Positions 28,394 to 36,817 of a DNA stretch of 64,000 nt are shown here, piece by piece. The stretch comes from Pseudomonas chlororaphis subsp. aurantiaca. GTDB lineage: Bacteria; Pseudomonadota; Gammaproteobacteria; Pseudomonadales; Pseudomonadaceae. The number at the start of each line of letters is the position of its first letter. The first letter of the stretch is position 1. The notes under the pieces are model-generated. The model had not been told where the DNA came from. It searched no databases and worked only from the letters and a program-made list of their open reading frames with translations. The DNA is taken from NCBI RefSeq assembly GCF_013466605.1, contig NZ_CP059162.1:2480001-2544000 (forward strand). The letters run 5' to 3'. A program made the translations under genes and the position numbers.

Positions 28394-28793
28394 GGGACGA
28401 TCTGGATGCGCTTGGCTGCTGTTGATTCCATTACTACCGGTATTGTTTTTTATAGGACAGAGCATTCTTGAACCGACAGTAACCGTTCACTATGCCGAAA
28501 ACGGCAAGGAAGAGCTGAAGTACATCTGGAACGTGCAGAACCGGATATATAAAGGACGGATGCAACCCGGAGGCGGAACATCAGATAACGGCTTTATATT
28601 CCCAGACGAAGACTTTTTCATGCAGTTGGATTGGTGGAGTGAAGAGGGCCGCCATCATTGCGTCAGCATCACCCCAAAATGGCCAAACACCAATATCTAT
28701 CTCGACCTGAATGGGAATATCGACACAGAGAAAGGCGTTGGGACTGATGAGGACCGATTGGATCAGTGCAAAGGAGGCTGGGCAAAGCCATAA
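28371..28793 (+). CDS. Candidate immunity protein, membrane-anchored, for the PAAR toxin
   Basis: 140 residues from a TTG start that has GGAG six bases upstream, inside the effector gene (23-base overlap). An in-frame GTG at 28386 has no such site. One hydrophobic segment (GCAWLLLIPLLPVLFFIGQS, about 12-31) is preceded by positive charge, so the remaining hundred residues should face the periplasm. The soluble part has FPDEDFFMQLDWWSEEGRHH and two cysteines. I know no named family. Immunity is inferred from position and coupling; periplasmic orientation would mean the toxin acts in that compartment. Confidence 0.7.
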   Translation: MTTTNVNKGRSGCAWLLLIPLLPVLFFIGQSILEPTVTVHYAENGKEELKYIWNVQNRIYKGRMQPGGGTSDNGFIFPDEDFFMQLDWWSEEGRHHCVSITPKWPNTNIYLDLNGNIDTEKGVGTDEDRLDQCKGGWAKP

Positions 28794-28959
28794 GACGATA
28801 TTTCCAACCGGGCAGTGCAAGCCCGGTTGGGACTTGGATAGGGGCATTGGGAGCAGCGGAGGTTGAGCTTACTTTCTTTTGCATTCCTCAATGCTTGTTT
28901 TGGTATTGAGAAAAACCAGAGACCTGATTGTGTGAAACCTAGCAATCTCCTGGCAGATC

Positions 28960-28996
28960 AAAACAAAAGCCCCGACAAGTCGGGGCCTTTTGTTTT
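28960..28996. terminator. Bidirectional terminator
   Basis: Near-perfect inverted repeat: AAAACAAAAGCCCCGAC on the left, complement GTCGGGGCCTTTTGTTTT on the right, with A-rich and T-rich outer arms. It works for both the plus-strand immunity gene and the minus-strand lipoprotein gene. Confidence 0.9.
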
Positions 28997-29013
28997 AAGC
29001 CGCTACAGCCAGC

Positions 29014-29316
29014 TCAGTTAGTACAAGTAAGCCGTGAATAAGTCGGCGGATCGAGCAGTATCCCCGGGGTCATGAAGGTCGAGCAGTTGAACACGCGGCC
29101 CTTGGCGGTGGTGGCCTTGAAGTTCAGTTCCGCGCCGCCGAGAAAGTCTTCTTTGCTTTTGGTGACGGGCCCCATGGTGAGTTCGTCGGTCGAGGCCAGG
29201 CCAATGGTTTCCGAGGTGACCTTGTGTATTTGCAAGACATTGGGAGTGGTCGAGCAACCCGCCAAGGTACCCGCCAGAAGCAGTAACGCGGGGGCAAAGA
29301 TGTAGTTTTTGTTCAT
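29014..29316 (-). CDS. Small lipoprotein of unknown function
   Basis: 100 residues. Signal peptide with lipobox LAGC: MNKNYIFAPALLLLAGTLAG then the lipidated cysteine at residue 21. The mature part is about 80 residues with no family I can name, and ends in SRLTCTN; two further cysteines (about 77 and 98) may pair. AAGGA lies nine bases before the ATG. It stands alone. Confidence 0.82.
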   Translation of the reverse strand: MNKNYIFAPALLLLAGTLAGCSTTPNVLQIHKVTSETIGLASTDELTMGPVTKSKEDFLGGAELNFKATTAKGRVFNCSTFMTPGILLDPPTYSRLTCTN

Positions 29317-29537
29317 GGCATATTTTCCTTAATAGTGTTTCGCCCTGGTTATCCTCGATCCTCGACAGGGGGGCACGTCGGAAGACGTAAAGCAGGGGAT
29401 TCTGACCAGCCACCCCCTCTTGAATCTGACTCGGTAGAGTGACTCATTTCAGCATGGCGCCGGGGGGGGCGCCTATAGGTCATATGTGCTATTCAGGAGG
29501 CCTTCCCAAGCCCAAGGGGCTGACCGGTAGCCGTCTG

Positions 29538-30479
29538 TCACAGGGAAGGGCTAGCGGCCAGGTCGCCGTCAGCTAGCGGCGCCAGCCCCGTGACCAGGGC
29601 CTCCAGCAGGACCCTGACCTTGGGCAGCGTTTCCCGGCTTTTGACCCAGGCCAGGTTGATCGGCATCCCCTCGGTTGCCCGATGGGCAAGCACCTCCACC
29701 AATGTTCCTTCGTCCAGCTGCTGCTGGACGAGCCATGATGGCAACTGCGCGATACCGCAACCCGCCATGACCGCCATGACGATGCCCTCGCCATTGCCCA
29801 CGACGAGCTGGGCGGCGACCTGCCGGCGTATCGTTGCGCCCTGGTCGTCGGCGAAGTTCCAGGGGGTGACTCTTCCATCCACCCAGCCATAGGCGATGCA
29901 CTGATGATGCTGCAGCTCGCGATCGGTCAGGGGCATGCCTTGCCTGGCCAGATAGGCGGGGGAGGCGCACAAGATATGGCGTTCACGGGCCAGGCAACGC
30001 TGCCCCACTGTATCGGGCCAGGCATCCGCGCCGCCAATACGCACAACGATGTCCACGCCTTCCTTGAACGGGTCGACGAAACCGTCGGAGAAGGAAATAT
30101 GCGGAGTCAGGGCCGGATGATCCTGAGCAAGGCGCAGGAGGATCGGCAGCACCTGGGCGCGGCCAAAAGCCCCTGGCAGGTCTATGCGAACGCTGCCCCG
30201 GACCTCGCTGGCTTCGGCCTGGAGTGCAAGCTCGGCCTCTTCCAGGTCGGCCAGCACGCCGGTGCAGGTGCGATAGAAGGTCATTCCCGCGTCGGTAAGC
30301 GCCACGCGTCGTGTGGTCCGATGCAACAGGCGAGTGCCCAGTCGGCCCTCCAGGCGCGCGATGCTTTTACTGATGGCAGAGCCTGTCAGGTGCATTTTCT
30401 CGGCGGCGGCCGTGAAGCTGCCGGACTCGGCCACGCAGACAAATACATCGATGCCCTTCAGGCGCTCGGAGGAAAACAT
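29538..30479 (-). CDS. LysR-family regulator divergent from an MFS gene
   Basis: 313 residues from MFSSERLKGIDVFVCVAESG; AAGGA lies six bases upstream of this ATG, while the ATG two codons earlier touches it. Helix-turn-helix about residues 5-62 (LTGSAISKSIARLEGRLG); effector domain follows. Closest in style to the CrgA/aaeR-like LysR subgroup. Divergent from an MFS transporter gene 156 bases away, the likely target. Confidence 0.88.
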   Translation of the reverse strand: MFSSERLKGIDVFVCVAESGSFTAAAEKMHLTGSAISKSIARLEGRLGTRLLHRTTRRVALTDAGMTFYRTCTGVLADLEEAELALQAEASEVRGSVRIDLPGAFGRAQVLPILLRLAQDHPALTPHISFSDGFVDPFKEGVDIVVRIGGADAWPDTVGQRCLARERHILCASPAYLARQGMPLTDRELQHHQCIAYGWVDGRVTPWNFADDQGATIRRQVAAQLVVGNGEGIVMAVMAGCGIAQLPSWLVQQQLDEGTLVEVLAHRATEGMPINLAWVKSRETLPKVRVLLEALVTGLAPLADGDLAASPSL

Positions 30480-30635
30480 AGACATTCCTTATTCGTGAAT
30501 CTGGCTCCATGCACCCGGTAAAAACCATCAGCAATGAGAATTGGGTTCAGCAGTATGCTTGATCCGCGCCGGCTTTCCAGTGAGTGCCGCAGCGCGACCC
30601 CGACAAAAAATGATGGCGATAACGATGAGGCAAGG

Positions 30636-31841
30636 ATGCTGGCCACACTAAGAAACTATCCGACCACGGTAAACCTGCTGCTTTCAGCGTCCCTGATCCT
30701 GACCCTCGCCCGCGCGGTCACCCTGCCTTATCTGGTCATTTATTTATCGGGCAACTTCCACTTGAGCATCGCCGATGTCGGCCTGGTCATCGGCAGCACG
30801 CTGATCATCGGGTCGCTGTTGAGCCTGTATGGCGGGTTTCTGGTGGACCGGATGTCCGGCTACAGGCTGATCCTGGTCTGCGGTGGCGTGTTCACAACAG
30901 GTTTCCTCGGGACCTTTGTCGCGCGCGATCTCTGGCTGTTTTACCTGTGCCTGGTGTCGATCAACCTGGCCTACGCGGTCATCGATATCGCCGTGAAATC
31001 AGGCTTTGGCAGCCTGCTCCCCGTCGTTGGTCGGGGCGAAGTGTTTTCGATCAAATACACGCTGACCAATATCGGTTATGCCGTCGGTCCTTTTCTCGGC
31101 GCGGGTCTGGCCGGGCTGGATATCAGCCTGCCTTTTCTGTTGTCCGCAGGGCTGGGCGCAGGGTTCTTTTTTATCTACTTCGTGTGGGGCGACAGGGGCT
31201 TGGCTGGCGGCGAGGCACGCCAGCCCCGCGCGCCGTTCCTGGCCGTGGGCAAACGGTTGCTGCGCGATCGCCGGCTGGTGTGCTTTACCCTGGGCGGGCT
31301 GCTCAGCGCCGTGGTCTTCGGCCAGTTCACCGCCTATCTCTCGCAGTACCTGGTGGTGACCACCACAGCCGAAACCACCTACCGGATGATCAGCAGCATC
31401 GTGGCGACCAATGCCCTGACGGTGATCAGCCTGCAATACCTCATCGGCAGAAGAATCTCCCAGCAACACTTGAGCCTGTGGCTCGCCGGTGGGCTGGTTA
31501 TGTTTGTCCTGGGGTTGGCGGGCTTCGCCCTGTCGACCACCCTGGTGTTCTGGGTCTGCGCCATGGTCATTTTCACGCTCGGCGAGATTATCGTGTTTCC
31601 CGCCGAATACATGTTCATCGACCACATCGCCCCCAGCCATCTGCGGGGCATGTACTACGGCGCCCAGAACCTGAACAACCTGGGGGCGGCACTGGGGCCT
31701 GTGCTGTGCGGGGCGGTATTGGCGGCGCAGCCTGCCCACTACATCTTCTACATGCTGATGCTGTTCATCATCGCGGGCGGGATGCTGTATTTCCTGGGCG
31801 CTTCCATTGCGGGTGATACAGCGGCAGGGAAGGGGGGGTGA
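30636..31841 (+). CDS. MFS transporter, 12-helix
   Basis: 401 residues from MLATLRNYPTTVNLLLSASL, with GAGG five bases upstream; the frame is open 34 codons further but that part is polar and lacks a site. About 12 hydrophobic segments. GGFLVDRMSGYRL after helix 2 is a motif A variant. Resembles the MdtH-like efflux group. Substrate unknown; the divergent LysR gene probably controls it. Nothing recognisable lies in the 186 bases to the next gene. Confidence 0.82.
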   Translation: MLATLRNYPTTVNLLLSASLILTLARAVTLPYLVIYLSGNFHLSIADVGLVIGSTLIIGSLLSLYGGFLVDRMSGYRLILVCGGVFTTGFLGTFVARDLWLFYLCLVSINLAYAVIDIAVKSGFGSLLPVVGRGEVFSIKYTLTNIGYAVGPFLGAGLAGLDISLPFLLSAGLGAGFFFIYFVWGDRGLAGGEARQPRAPFLAVGKRLLRDRRLVCFTLGGLLSAVVFGQFTAYLSQYLVVTTTAETTYRMISSIVATNALTVISLQYLIGRRISQQHLSLWLAGGLVMFVLGLAGFALSTTLVFWVCAMVIFTLGEIIVFPAEYMFIDHIAPSHLRGMYYGAQNLNNLGAALGPVLCGAVLAAQPAHYIFYMLMLFIIAGGMLYFLGASIAGDTAAGKGG

Positions 31842-32027
31842 AGGTGTCGCTGGCGGTCAGCAGGCCCACGCCGGCAACTCGCTGATCCAGCGGACCTGTC
31901 GGGTGAGGTCCTGGATTTTCCCAGGCATGGCGGGCCGCTGTGATCCGAACCGATATCGGCCAGGCGCGCAAGACGCCAGGCCAATATCCGTTCGTTCAAC
32001 GGCAGGCGTTTTTCTCTGGCCCGGCCA

Positions 32028-34229
32028 TCAGTTGGCTTGAGCCGTCACCTTGGCCCGCGCCGCGTGCAGCTTCTTGTAGCTGTCGATCAGGCGCAGGTGG
32101 CGGTCGATCCCTTCCAGCTTCATGCTGGTCGGCGTCAGGCCATAGAAGCGCACGCTGCCATTCACCGAGCCAATCACCGCATCCATCCGCTCGTTGCCAA
32201 ACATGCGACGGAAATTGGCTTCGTAATCCGCCAGGTCCAGATCTTCGTCGAGTTCCATCTCCAGCACCGCATTCATCGCCTGGTAAAACAGGCCACGCTC
32301 GGCGGTGTTGTCGTTGTACTGCAGGAACATCTCCACGCACTCCTTGGCTTCTTCATATTGCTGCAAGGCCAGGAAGATCAGCAGCTTCAACTCCAGGATG
32401 GTCAGTTGGCCCCAGGCGGTGTTGTCGTCGAACTCGATGCCGATCAGGGTGGTGATATCGGTGTAGTCGTCCAGCTCGCTTTCTATCAGGCGCTCGAGCA
32501 ACGCCTGCAACTCATCCTCGTCGAGGCTGTGCAGGTTGAGGATGTCGGAGCGGAAGAACAGTGCCTTGTTGGTGTTGTCCCAGATCAGGTCTTCCACCGG
32601 GTAGATTTCCGAGTAGTCCGGCACCAGGATGCGGCAGGCGGTGGCACCCAGGTGCTCGTACACGGCCATGTAGGACTCTTTGCCCATGCCTTTGAGAATG
32701 CCGAACAAGGTCGCGGCTTCCTGGGCGTTGGAGTCTTCGCCTTGGCCTGAGAAGTCCCACTCGACGAATTCATAATCCGACCGGGCGCTGAAGAAGCGCC
32801 ACGACACCACGCCGCTGGAGTCGATGAAGTGCTCGACGAAGTTGTTCGGCTCGGTGACCGCCTGGCCTTCGAACGTCGGCGGCGGCAAATCGTTCAAGCC
32901 CTCGAAACTGCGGCCTTGCAGCAGTTCGGTGAGGCTGCGCTCCAGCGCCACTTCCATGCTTGGGTGAGCGCCGAACGAGGCAAACACGCCACCGGTACGC
33001 GGGTTCATCAGGGTCACGCACATCACCGGGAACTCACCGCCCAGCGACGCATCCTTGACCAGTACCGGAAAGCCCTGGGCTTCCAGGCCCTGGATGCCGG
33101 CGAGAATCCCCGGGTATTTGGCCAATACGTGCGCCGGTACATCCGGCAGGGCGAATTCGCCCTCGATGATTTCGCGTTTGACGGCGCGCTCGAAGATCTC
33201 CGACAGGCACTGCACCTGGGCTTCGGCCAGGGTGTTGCCGGCGCTCATGCCGTTGCTGAGGTAGAGGTTTTCGATCAGGTTGGATGGGAAGTACACCACT
33301 TCTCCGTCCGACTGGCGCACGAACGGCAGCGAAACAATGCCGCGCTCTTCATTGCCGGAATTGGTGTCGAACAGGTGCGAGCCGCGCAGTTCGCCATCGC
33401 GGTTGTAGATTTTCAGGCAGTAGGGGTCGAGGATTTCGCTGGGCAGCTCATCATTGCGGCCAGGCTTGAACCAGCGCTCGTCCGGGTAATGCACGAACGG
33501 CGCGTTGGCGATTTCCTCGCCCCAGAACTGATCGTTGTAGAAGAAGTTGCAGTTCAGGCGCTCGATGAACTCGCCCAGCGCCGAGGCCAGCGCGCTTTCC
33601 TTGGTCGCGCCCTTGCCGTTGGTGAAGCACATCGGCGACTGCGCGTCGCGGATATGCAGCGACCAGACGTTGGGCACGATATTGCGCCACGACGCGATCT
33701 CGATCTTCATGCCCAGGCCGGCCAGGATGCCGGACATGTTGGCGATGGTCTGTTCCAGCGGCAGGTCCTTGCCGGCGATATAGGTGCTGTGCGAACCCGT
33801 GCTCGGCATCAACAGGGCCTGGGCATCGGCGTCGAGGTTTTCCACCTCTTCAATCACAAACTCAGGTCCGGCCTGTACCACTTTCTTGACGGTGCAACGG
33901 TCGATGGAGCGCAGGATGCCCTGGCGGTCCTTGTCGGAGATATCCGCCGGCAACTCGACCTGGATCTTGAAGATCTGGTTGTAGCGGTTTTCCGGATCGA
34001 CAATGTTGTTCTGCGACAGGCGAATGTTATCGGTGGGGATATTGCGGGTGTCGCAGTACAACTTCACGAAGTACGCCGCGCACAACGCCGATGACGCCAG
34101 GAAATAGTCGAACGGTCCCGGTGCCGAGCCATCGCCCTTGTAGCGGATGGGCTGGTCGGCCACCACCGTGAAGTCATCGAACTTGGCTTCAAGTCGGAGG
34201 TTGTCGAGAAAGTTGACCTTGATTTCCAT
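32028..34229 (-). CDS. ycaO: OsmC-YcaO fusion protein with C-terminal helical repeat
   Basis: 733 residues. Residues about 1-140 are OsmC-like (GPFDYFLASSALCAAYFVKL, with DRCTVKKV), residues about 150-560 a YcaO domain, and the last 170 a helical, TPR-like tail. YcaO ATP/magnesium motifs are visible as SALASALGEFIERL (SxxxExxER) and QCLSEIFERAVK (QxxxExxER). E. coli YcaO supports beta-methylthiolation of ribosomal protein S12; other members activate amide backbones. No peptide-precursor or partner gene is adjacent, which favours the housekeeping type. The ATG start has no clear ribosome site. Confidence 0.88.
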   Translation of the reverse strand: MEIKVNFLDNLRLEAKFDDFTVVADQPIRYKGDGSAPGPFDYFLASSALCAAYFVKLYCDTRNIPTDNIRLSQNNIVDPENRYNQIFKIQVELPADISDKDRQGILRSIDRCTVKKVVQAGPEFVIEEVENLDADAQALLMPSTGSHSTYIAGKDLPLEQTIANMSGILAGLGMKIEIASWRNIVPNVWSLHIRDAQSPMCFTNGKGATKESALASALGEFIERLNCNFFYNDQFWGEEIANAPFVHYPDERWFKPGRNDELPSEILDPYCLKIYNRDGELRGSHLFDTNSGNEERGIVSLPFVRQSDGEVVYFPSNLIENLYLSNGMSAGNTLAEAQVQCLSEIFERAVKREIIEGEFALPDVPAHVLAKYPGILAGIQGLEAQGFPVLVKDASLGGEFPVMCVTLMNPRTGGVFASFGAHPSMEVALERSLTELLQGRSFEGLNDLPPPTFEGQAVTEPNNFVEHFIDSSGVVSWRFFSARSDYEFVEWDFSGQGEDSNAQEAATLFGILKGMGKESYMAVYEHLGATACRILVPDYSEIYPVEDLIWDNTNKALFFRSDILNLHSLDEDELQALLERLIESELDDYTDITTLIGIEFDDNTAWGQLTILELKLLIFLALQQYEEAKECVEMFLQYNDNTAERGLFYQAMNAVLEMELDEDLDLADYEANFRRMFGNERMDAVIGSVNGSVRFYGLTPTSMKLEGIDRHLRLIDSYKKLHAARAKVTAQAN

Positions 34230-34533
34230 GGGGAACACCGAATAACGAGCAAAACGAAATGGCGGCCATTATCCGGTTTTTCAGCGCGAAGTCTTGCGCT
34301 TTTCGGCAAGCGGGGCAGGTCGCTGGGGCGCGTGGGGTGGCAGGGCGTTGGCTTGCGCGGGGGGAGGGGGTAGGGGCTTTGGATGTGGGGATCGATCATC
34401 GAATGCGCTTTCAGGTGCTGCGCCTTCCTCGGGCCAGCGGATTTGCTATGTAGGTTTCCCCGACCTCAGCCTGCCCGCCTGTTCGCTGGTGTTTTCTCAG
34501 CCGCCCTGAAGAGGCATTCGGAACGGTCGATTT

Positions 34534-34557
34534 GTGACTATATATCTTATCGGTCAC
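34534..34557. promoter_or_regulatory. 24-bp inverted repeat, copy A (tetR promoter)
   Basis: GTGAC-N14-GTCAC: GTGACTATATAT then CTTATCGGTCAC. It ends 38 bases before the TetR start codon and contains TATATAT, usable as a -10 element. Same length and arms as three further copies at the porin and efflux promoters, so autorepression is likely. The 366 bases between ycaO and tetR hold nothing else I can identify. Confidence 0.8.
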
Positions 34558-34595
34558 AAGTTGTCAGTCCGCCATAGGGTGAGTAAGCTGTTCCC

Positions 34596-35216
34596 ATGAA
34601 TCAGCCATCGATATCTTCGCCCAGCGCCCGCGGCCCAGCCGATCACGACATTCGAAACCAGATTGTCGCGGCGGCCAACGAACACTTCAGCCAGTACGGC
34701 TATGGCAAAACCACGGTCTCCGACCTGGCTAAAGCCATCGGCTTTTCCAAGGCCTATATCTACAAGTTTTTTGATTCCAAGCAGGCGATCGGTGAAGCCA
34801 TCTGTACAAATTGTCTGGCAGAAATCGTTGCGGCTGTCGAGCAGGCCATCAATGTCGAGACCCTTTCGCCAACGGAGCGCTTTCGACGCTTGGTCAAAAC
34901 GGTGATCGCCACAGGGGTGAACCTGTTCTTCAATGACCGGAAACTCTATGACATCGCCGCGTTTTCTGTGTCGGAGCGTTGGCCCAGCTCGCAAATTTAT
35001 GACGCCCAGATCAAGCAATTCATTTTGCAAATTGTGCGTGAAGGGCGAGAGGTAGGTGAGTTCGAACGCAAGACTCCCCTGGACGAGACAGTAGAGGCGA
35101 TACATCTTGCTCTGCGGCCATTCGTCAATCCGCTACTGCTGCAGTACAACCTCGATTTCGTCGAAGAGGCGCCCACGCTCACTTCCAACCTCATCTTGCG
35201 TAGCCTCATGCCTTGA
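34596..35216 (+). CDS. TetR-family repressor of the porin/RND cluster
   Basis: 206 residues. N-terminal helix-turn-helix (about 25-70: IVAAANEHFSQYGYGKTTVS, then DLAKAIGFSKAYIYKFFDSK). The ligand-binding C-terminal domain is of the TetR type seen next to RND pumps. The putative operator overlaps its own promoter and recurs in front of the FadL-type porin, the outer membrane factor gene and the pump operon, so it probably represses all four units until a hydrophobic ligand binds. The ligand is unknown. Confidence 0.9.
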   Translation: MNQPSISSPSARGPADHDIRNQIVAAANEHFSQYGYGKTTVSDLAKAIGFSKAYIYKFFDSKQAIGEAICTNCLAEIVAAVEQAINVETLSPTERFRRLVKTVIATGVNLFFNDRKLYDIAAFSVSERWPSSQIYDAQIKQFILQIVREGREVGEFERKTPLDETVEAIHLALRPFVNPLLLQYNLDFVEEAPTLTSNLILRSLMP

Positions 35217-35323
35217 CCTTCGGCTAACGGTCGCACGCCTACCAGGCTAAGCGACATATCACTCAATCAGCTTTTCACTTTGCCCTTCCTCCCACCGTCG
35301 AAGGGCATTTATTTATCCGTAAT

Positions 35324-35347
35324 GTGACTGTTGACTGAAATGGTCAC
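35324..35347. promoter_or_regulatory. 24-bp inverted repeat, copy B (porin promoter)
   Basis: GTGACTGTTGAC then TGAAATGGTCAC. Its core holds TTGACT (35331-35336), which with TAAATA at 35353-35358 makes a -35/-10 pair spaced by 16 bases. A bound repressor would cover the -35. It ends 66 bases before the porin ATG. Confidence 0.8.
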
Positions 35348-35413
35348 GTGAATAAATATGGTCGTCCGTTGTTTCTACCCTTTCATCTCGGCGATAACCA
35401 TAGAGTTCCAATA

Positions 35414-36685
35414 ATGAAAAAAATATTGCTCAAGAGCCCACTTGGCCTCGCTGTTGTGCTCGCATCTTCCCATGTGTTTGCGAGCGGTTTCGCTCTCAAT
35501 GAACAGAGCGTCAGTGGGATGGGCTCTGGATTTGCCGGTCGCTCTTCCTCTGCTGAAGATGCGAGCACGGTCTTCGGCAATCCGGCGGGCATGTCTCGTC
35601 TGAAAAGAGAACAAGCCAGCGTAGGGGCGGCGACTCTTTTCGCGAAGTCCGACATAAGCCAGACCCGCGGTACATTCGGAGGCCAGGAAGACGGCGACAT
35701 GGTGCCTGCGACTACGGTGCCTATGGGGTACTACGTCAAACCCATTGATGAGCATTGGGCGTTCGGTGTTGGGTTTTATGTGCCTTTTGGCCTGATCACC
35801 GATTATGGCAGCGGCTTTGCGGGGCGTTACTACGCCAACAAAAGCGAGGTCACGACCCTTACGTTCCAACCCACCATCAGCTATGCCTTTAACGACACAG
35901 TTTCGATCGGGTTCGGCCCCACCATCAACCGTATCAGCGGCGAGTTGTCCGGGATGGTGCCCAATCCGCTCAGCCCTGGTCGCAACGACGGAAAACTCAA
36001 AAGCACGGGCGACGACACGGCCCTCGGTTTCAACGCCGGCATTCTGGTGCAGGCTACAGATCGAACTCGCCTCGGCTTGACCTACCACTCCAAGGTTAGT
36101 TACCACCTGGATGCCAAGACCAAGGTCACCGACGGCATCTTTAGCGTGTTGGGGGTCAGTGGCCGAAGCTATGACGCGTCGCTGGATGTGGATACGCCGG
36201 AATCAGTGGATTTCTCGGTGACTCATCAGCTCAATAATGACTGGACCCTGTATCTGGGGAGCACCTGGACCCGCTGGAGTCGCTTCAAGGAACTGACCAT
36301 CGAGAACACGGGTTTGCCCCCTTTGTTGAGCGGCTCGCTGGGCACTGTTACCGAAGAACAGAATTGGCGTGATACGTGGGCTCACGCTATCGGTACGTCG
36401 TACCAACTGAACAACCATTGGGTTCTTCGGGCAGGCTTGTCAGTCGACCAGTCGCCCGCCAACAACACCAATCGTGGACCACGTATTCCAACGGGCGACC
36501 GAACGGTTATCAGCTTCGGTGCAGGCTGGACCCCGGTGGACAATGTCACGATCGACGTTGCTTATTCCTATCTGTGGGAAGAGAGCGTGCAGGTCAACGA
36601 TACTTCCGCAAGCCGGGGCGCATACAGTGCCAAGTATAAGAACAGTGCGAGCGGGCTCGGCACTTCCGTCAGCTATCGTTTCTGA
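35414..36685 (+). CDS. FadL/TodX-type outer membrane transporter
   Basis: 423 residues from MKKILLKSPLGLAVVLASSH, a signal peptide cleaved about ASG-F. The mature start SGFALNEQSVSGMGSGFAGR and the NPA motif in TVFGNPAGMS are family hallmarks, and the C-terminus ends in aromatic F (VSYRF) as expected for a beta-barrel. FadL homologues import long-chain fatty acids or aromatic and terpenoid hydrophobics across the outer membrane. It is placed with a repressor and an efflux pump rather than with degradative genes. An in-frame start 22 codons earlier is less likely because it would displace the signal peptide. Confidence 0.9.
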   Translation: MKKILLKSPLGLAVVLASSHVFASGFALNEQSVSGMGSGFAGRSSSAEDASTVFGNPAGMSRLKREQASVGAATLFAKSDISQTRGTFGGQEDGDMVPATTVPMGYYVKPIDEHWAFGVGFYVPFGLITDYGSGFAGRYYANKSEVTTLTFQPTISYAFNDTVSIGFGPTINRISGELSGMVPNPLSPGRNDGKLKSTGDDTALGFNAGILVQATDRTRLGLTYHSKVSYHLDAKTKVTDGIFSVLGVSGRSYDASLDVDTPESVDFSVTHQLNNDWTLYLGSTWTRWSRFKELTIENTGLPPLLSGSLGTVTEEQNWRDTWAHAIGTSYQLNNHWVLRAGLSVDQSPANNTNRGPRIPTGDRTVISFGAGWTPVDNVTIDVAYSYLWEESVQVNDTSASRGAYSAKYKNSASGLGTSVSYRF

Positions 36686-36817
36686 TAGATAGAGCACCGT
36701 TCTACGATAATTGTCCGGTCGGGAGCGCTCGTTACGCCCCGGCCTTGTAAAGCACATCCCTGGCATTTCCCCTTGGAGGGAAGCGGTTTCGTCGGAGCGC
36801 CACGTCGCCTGGTCAAG

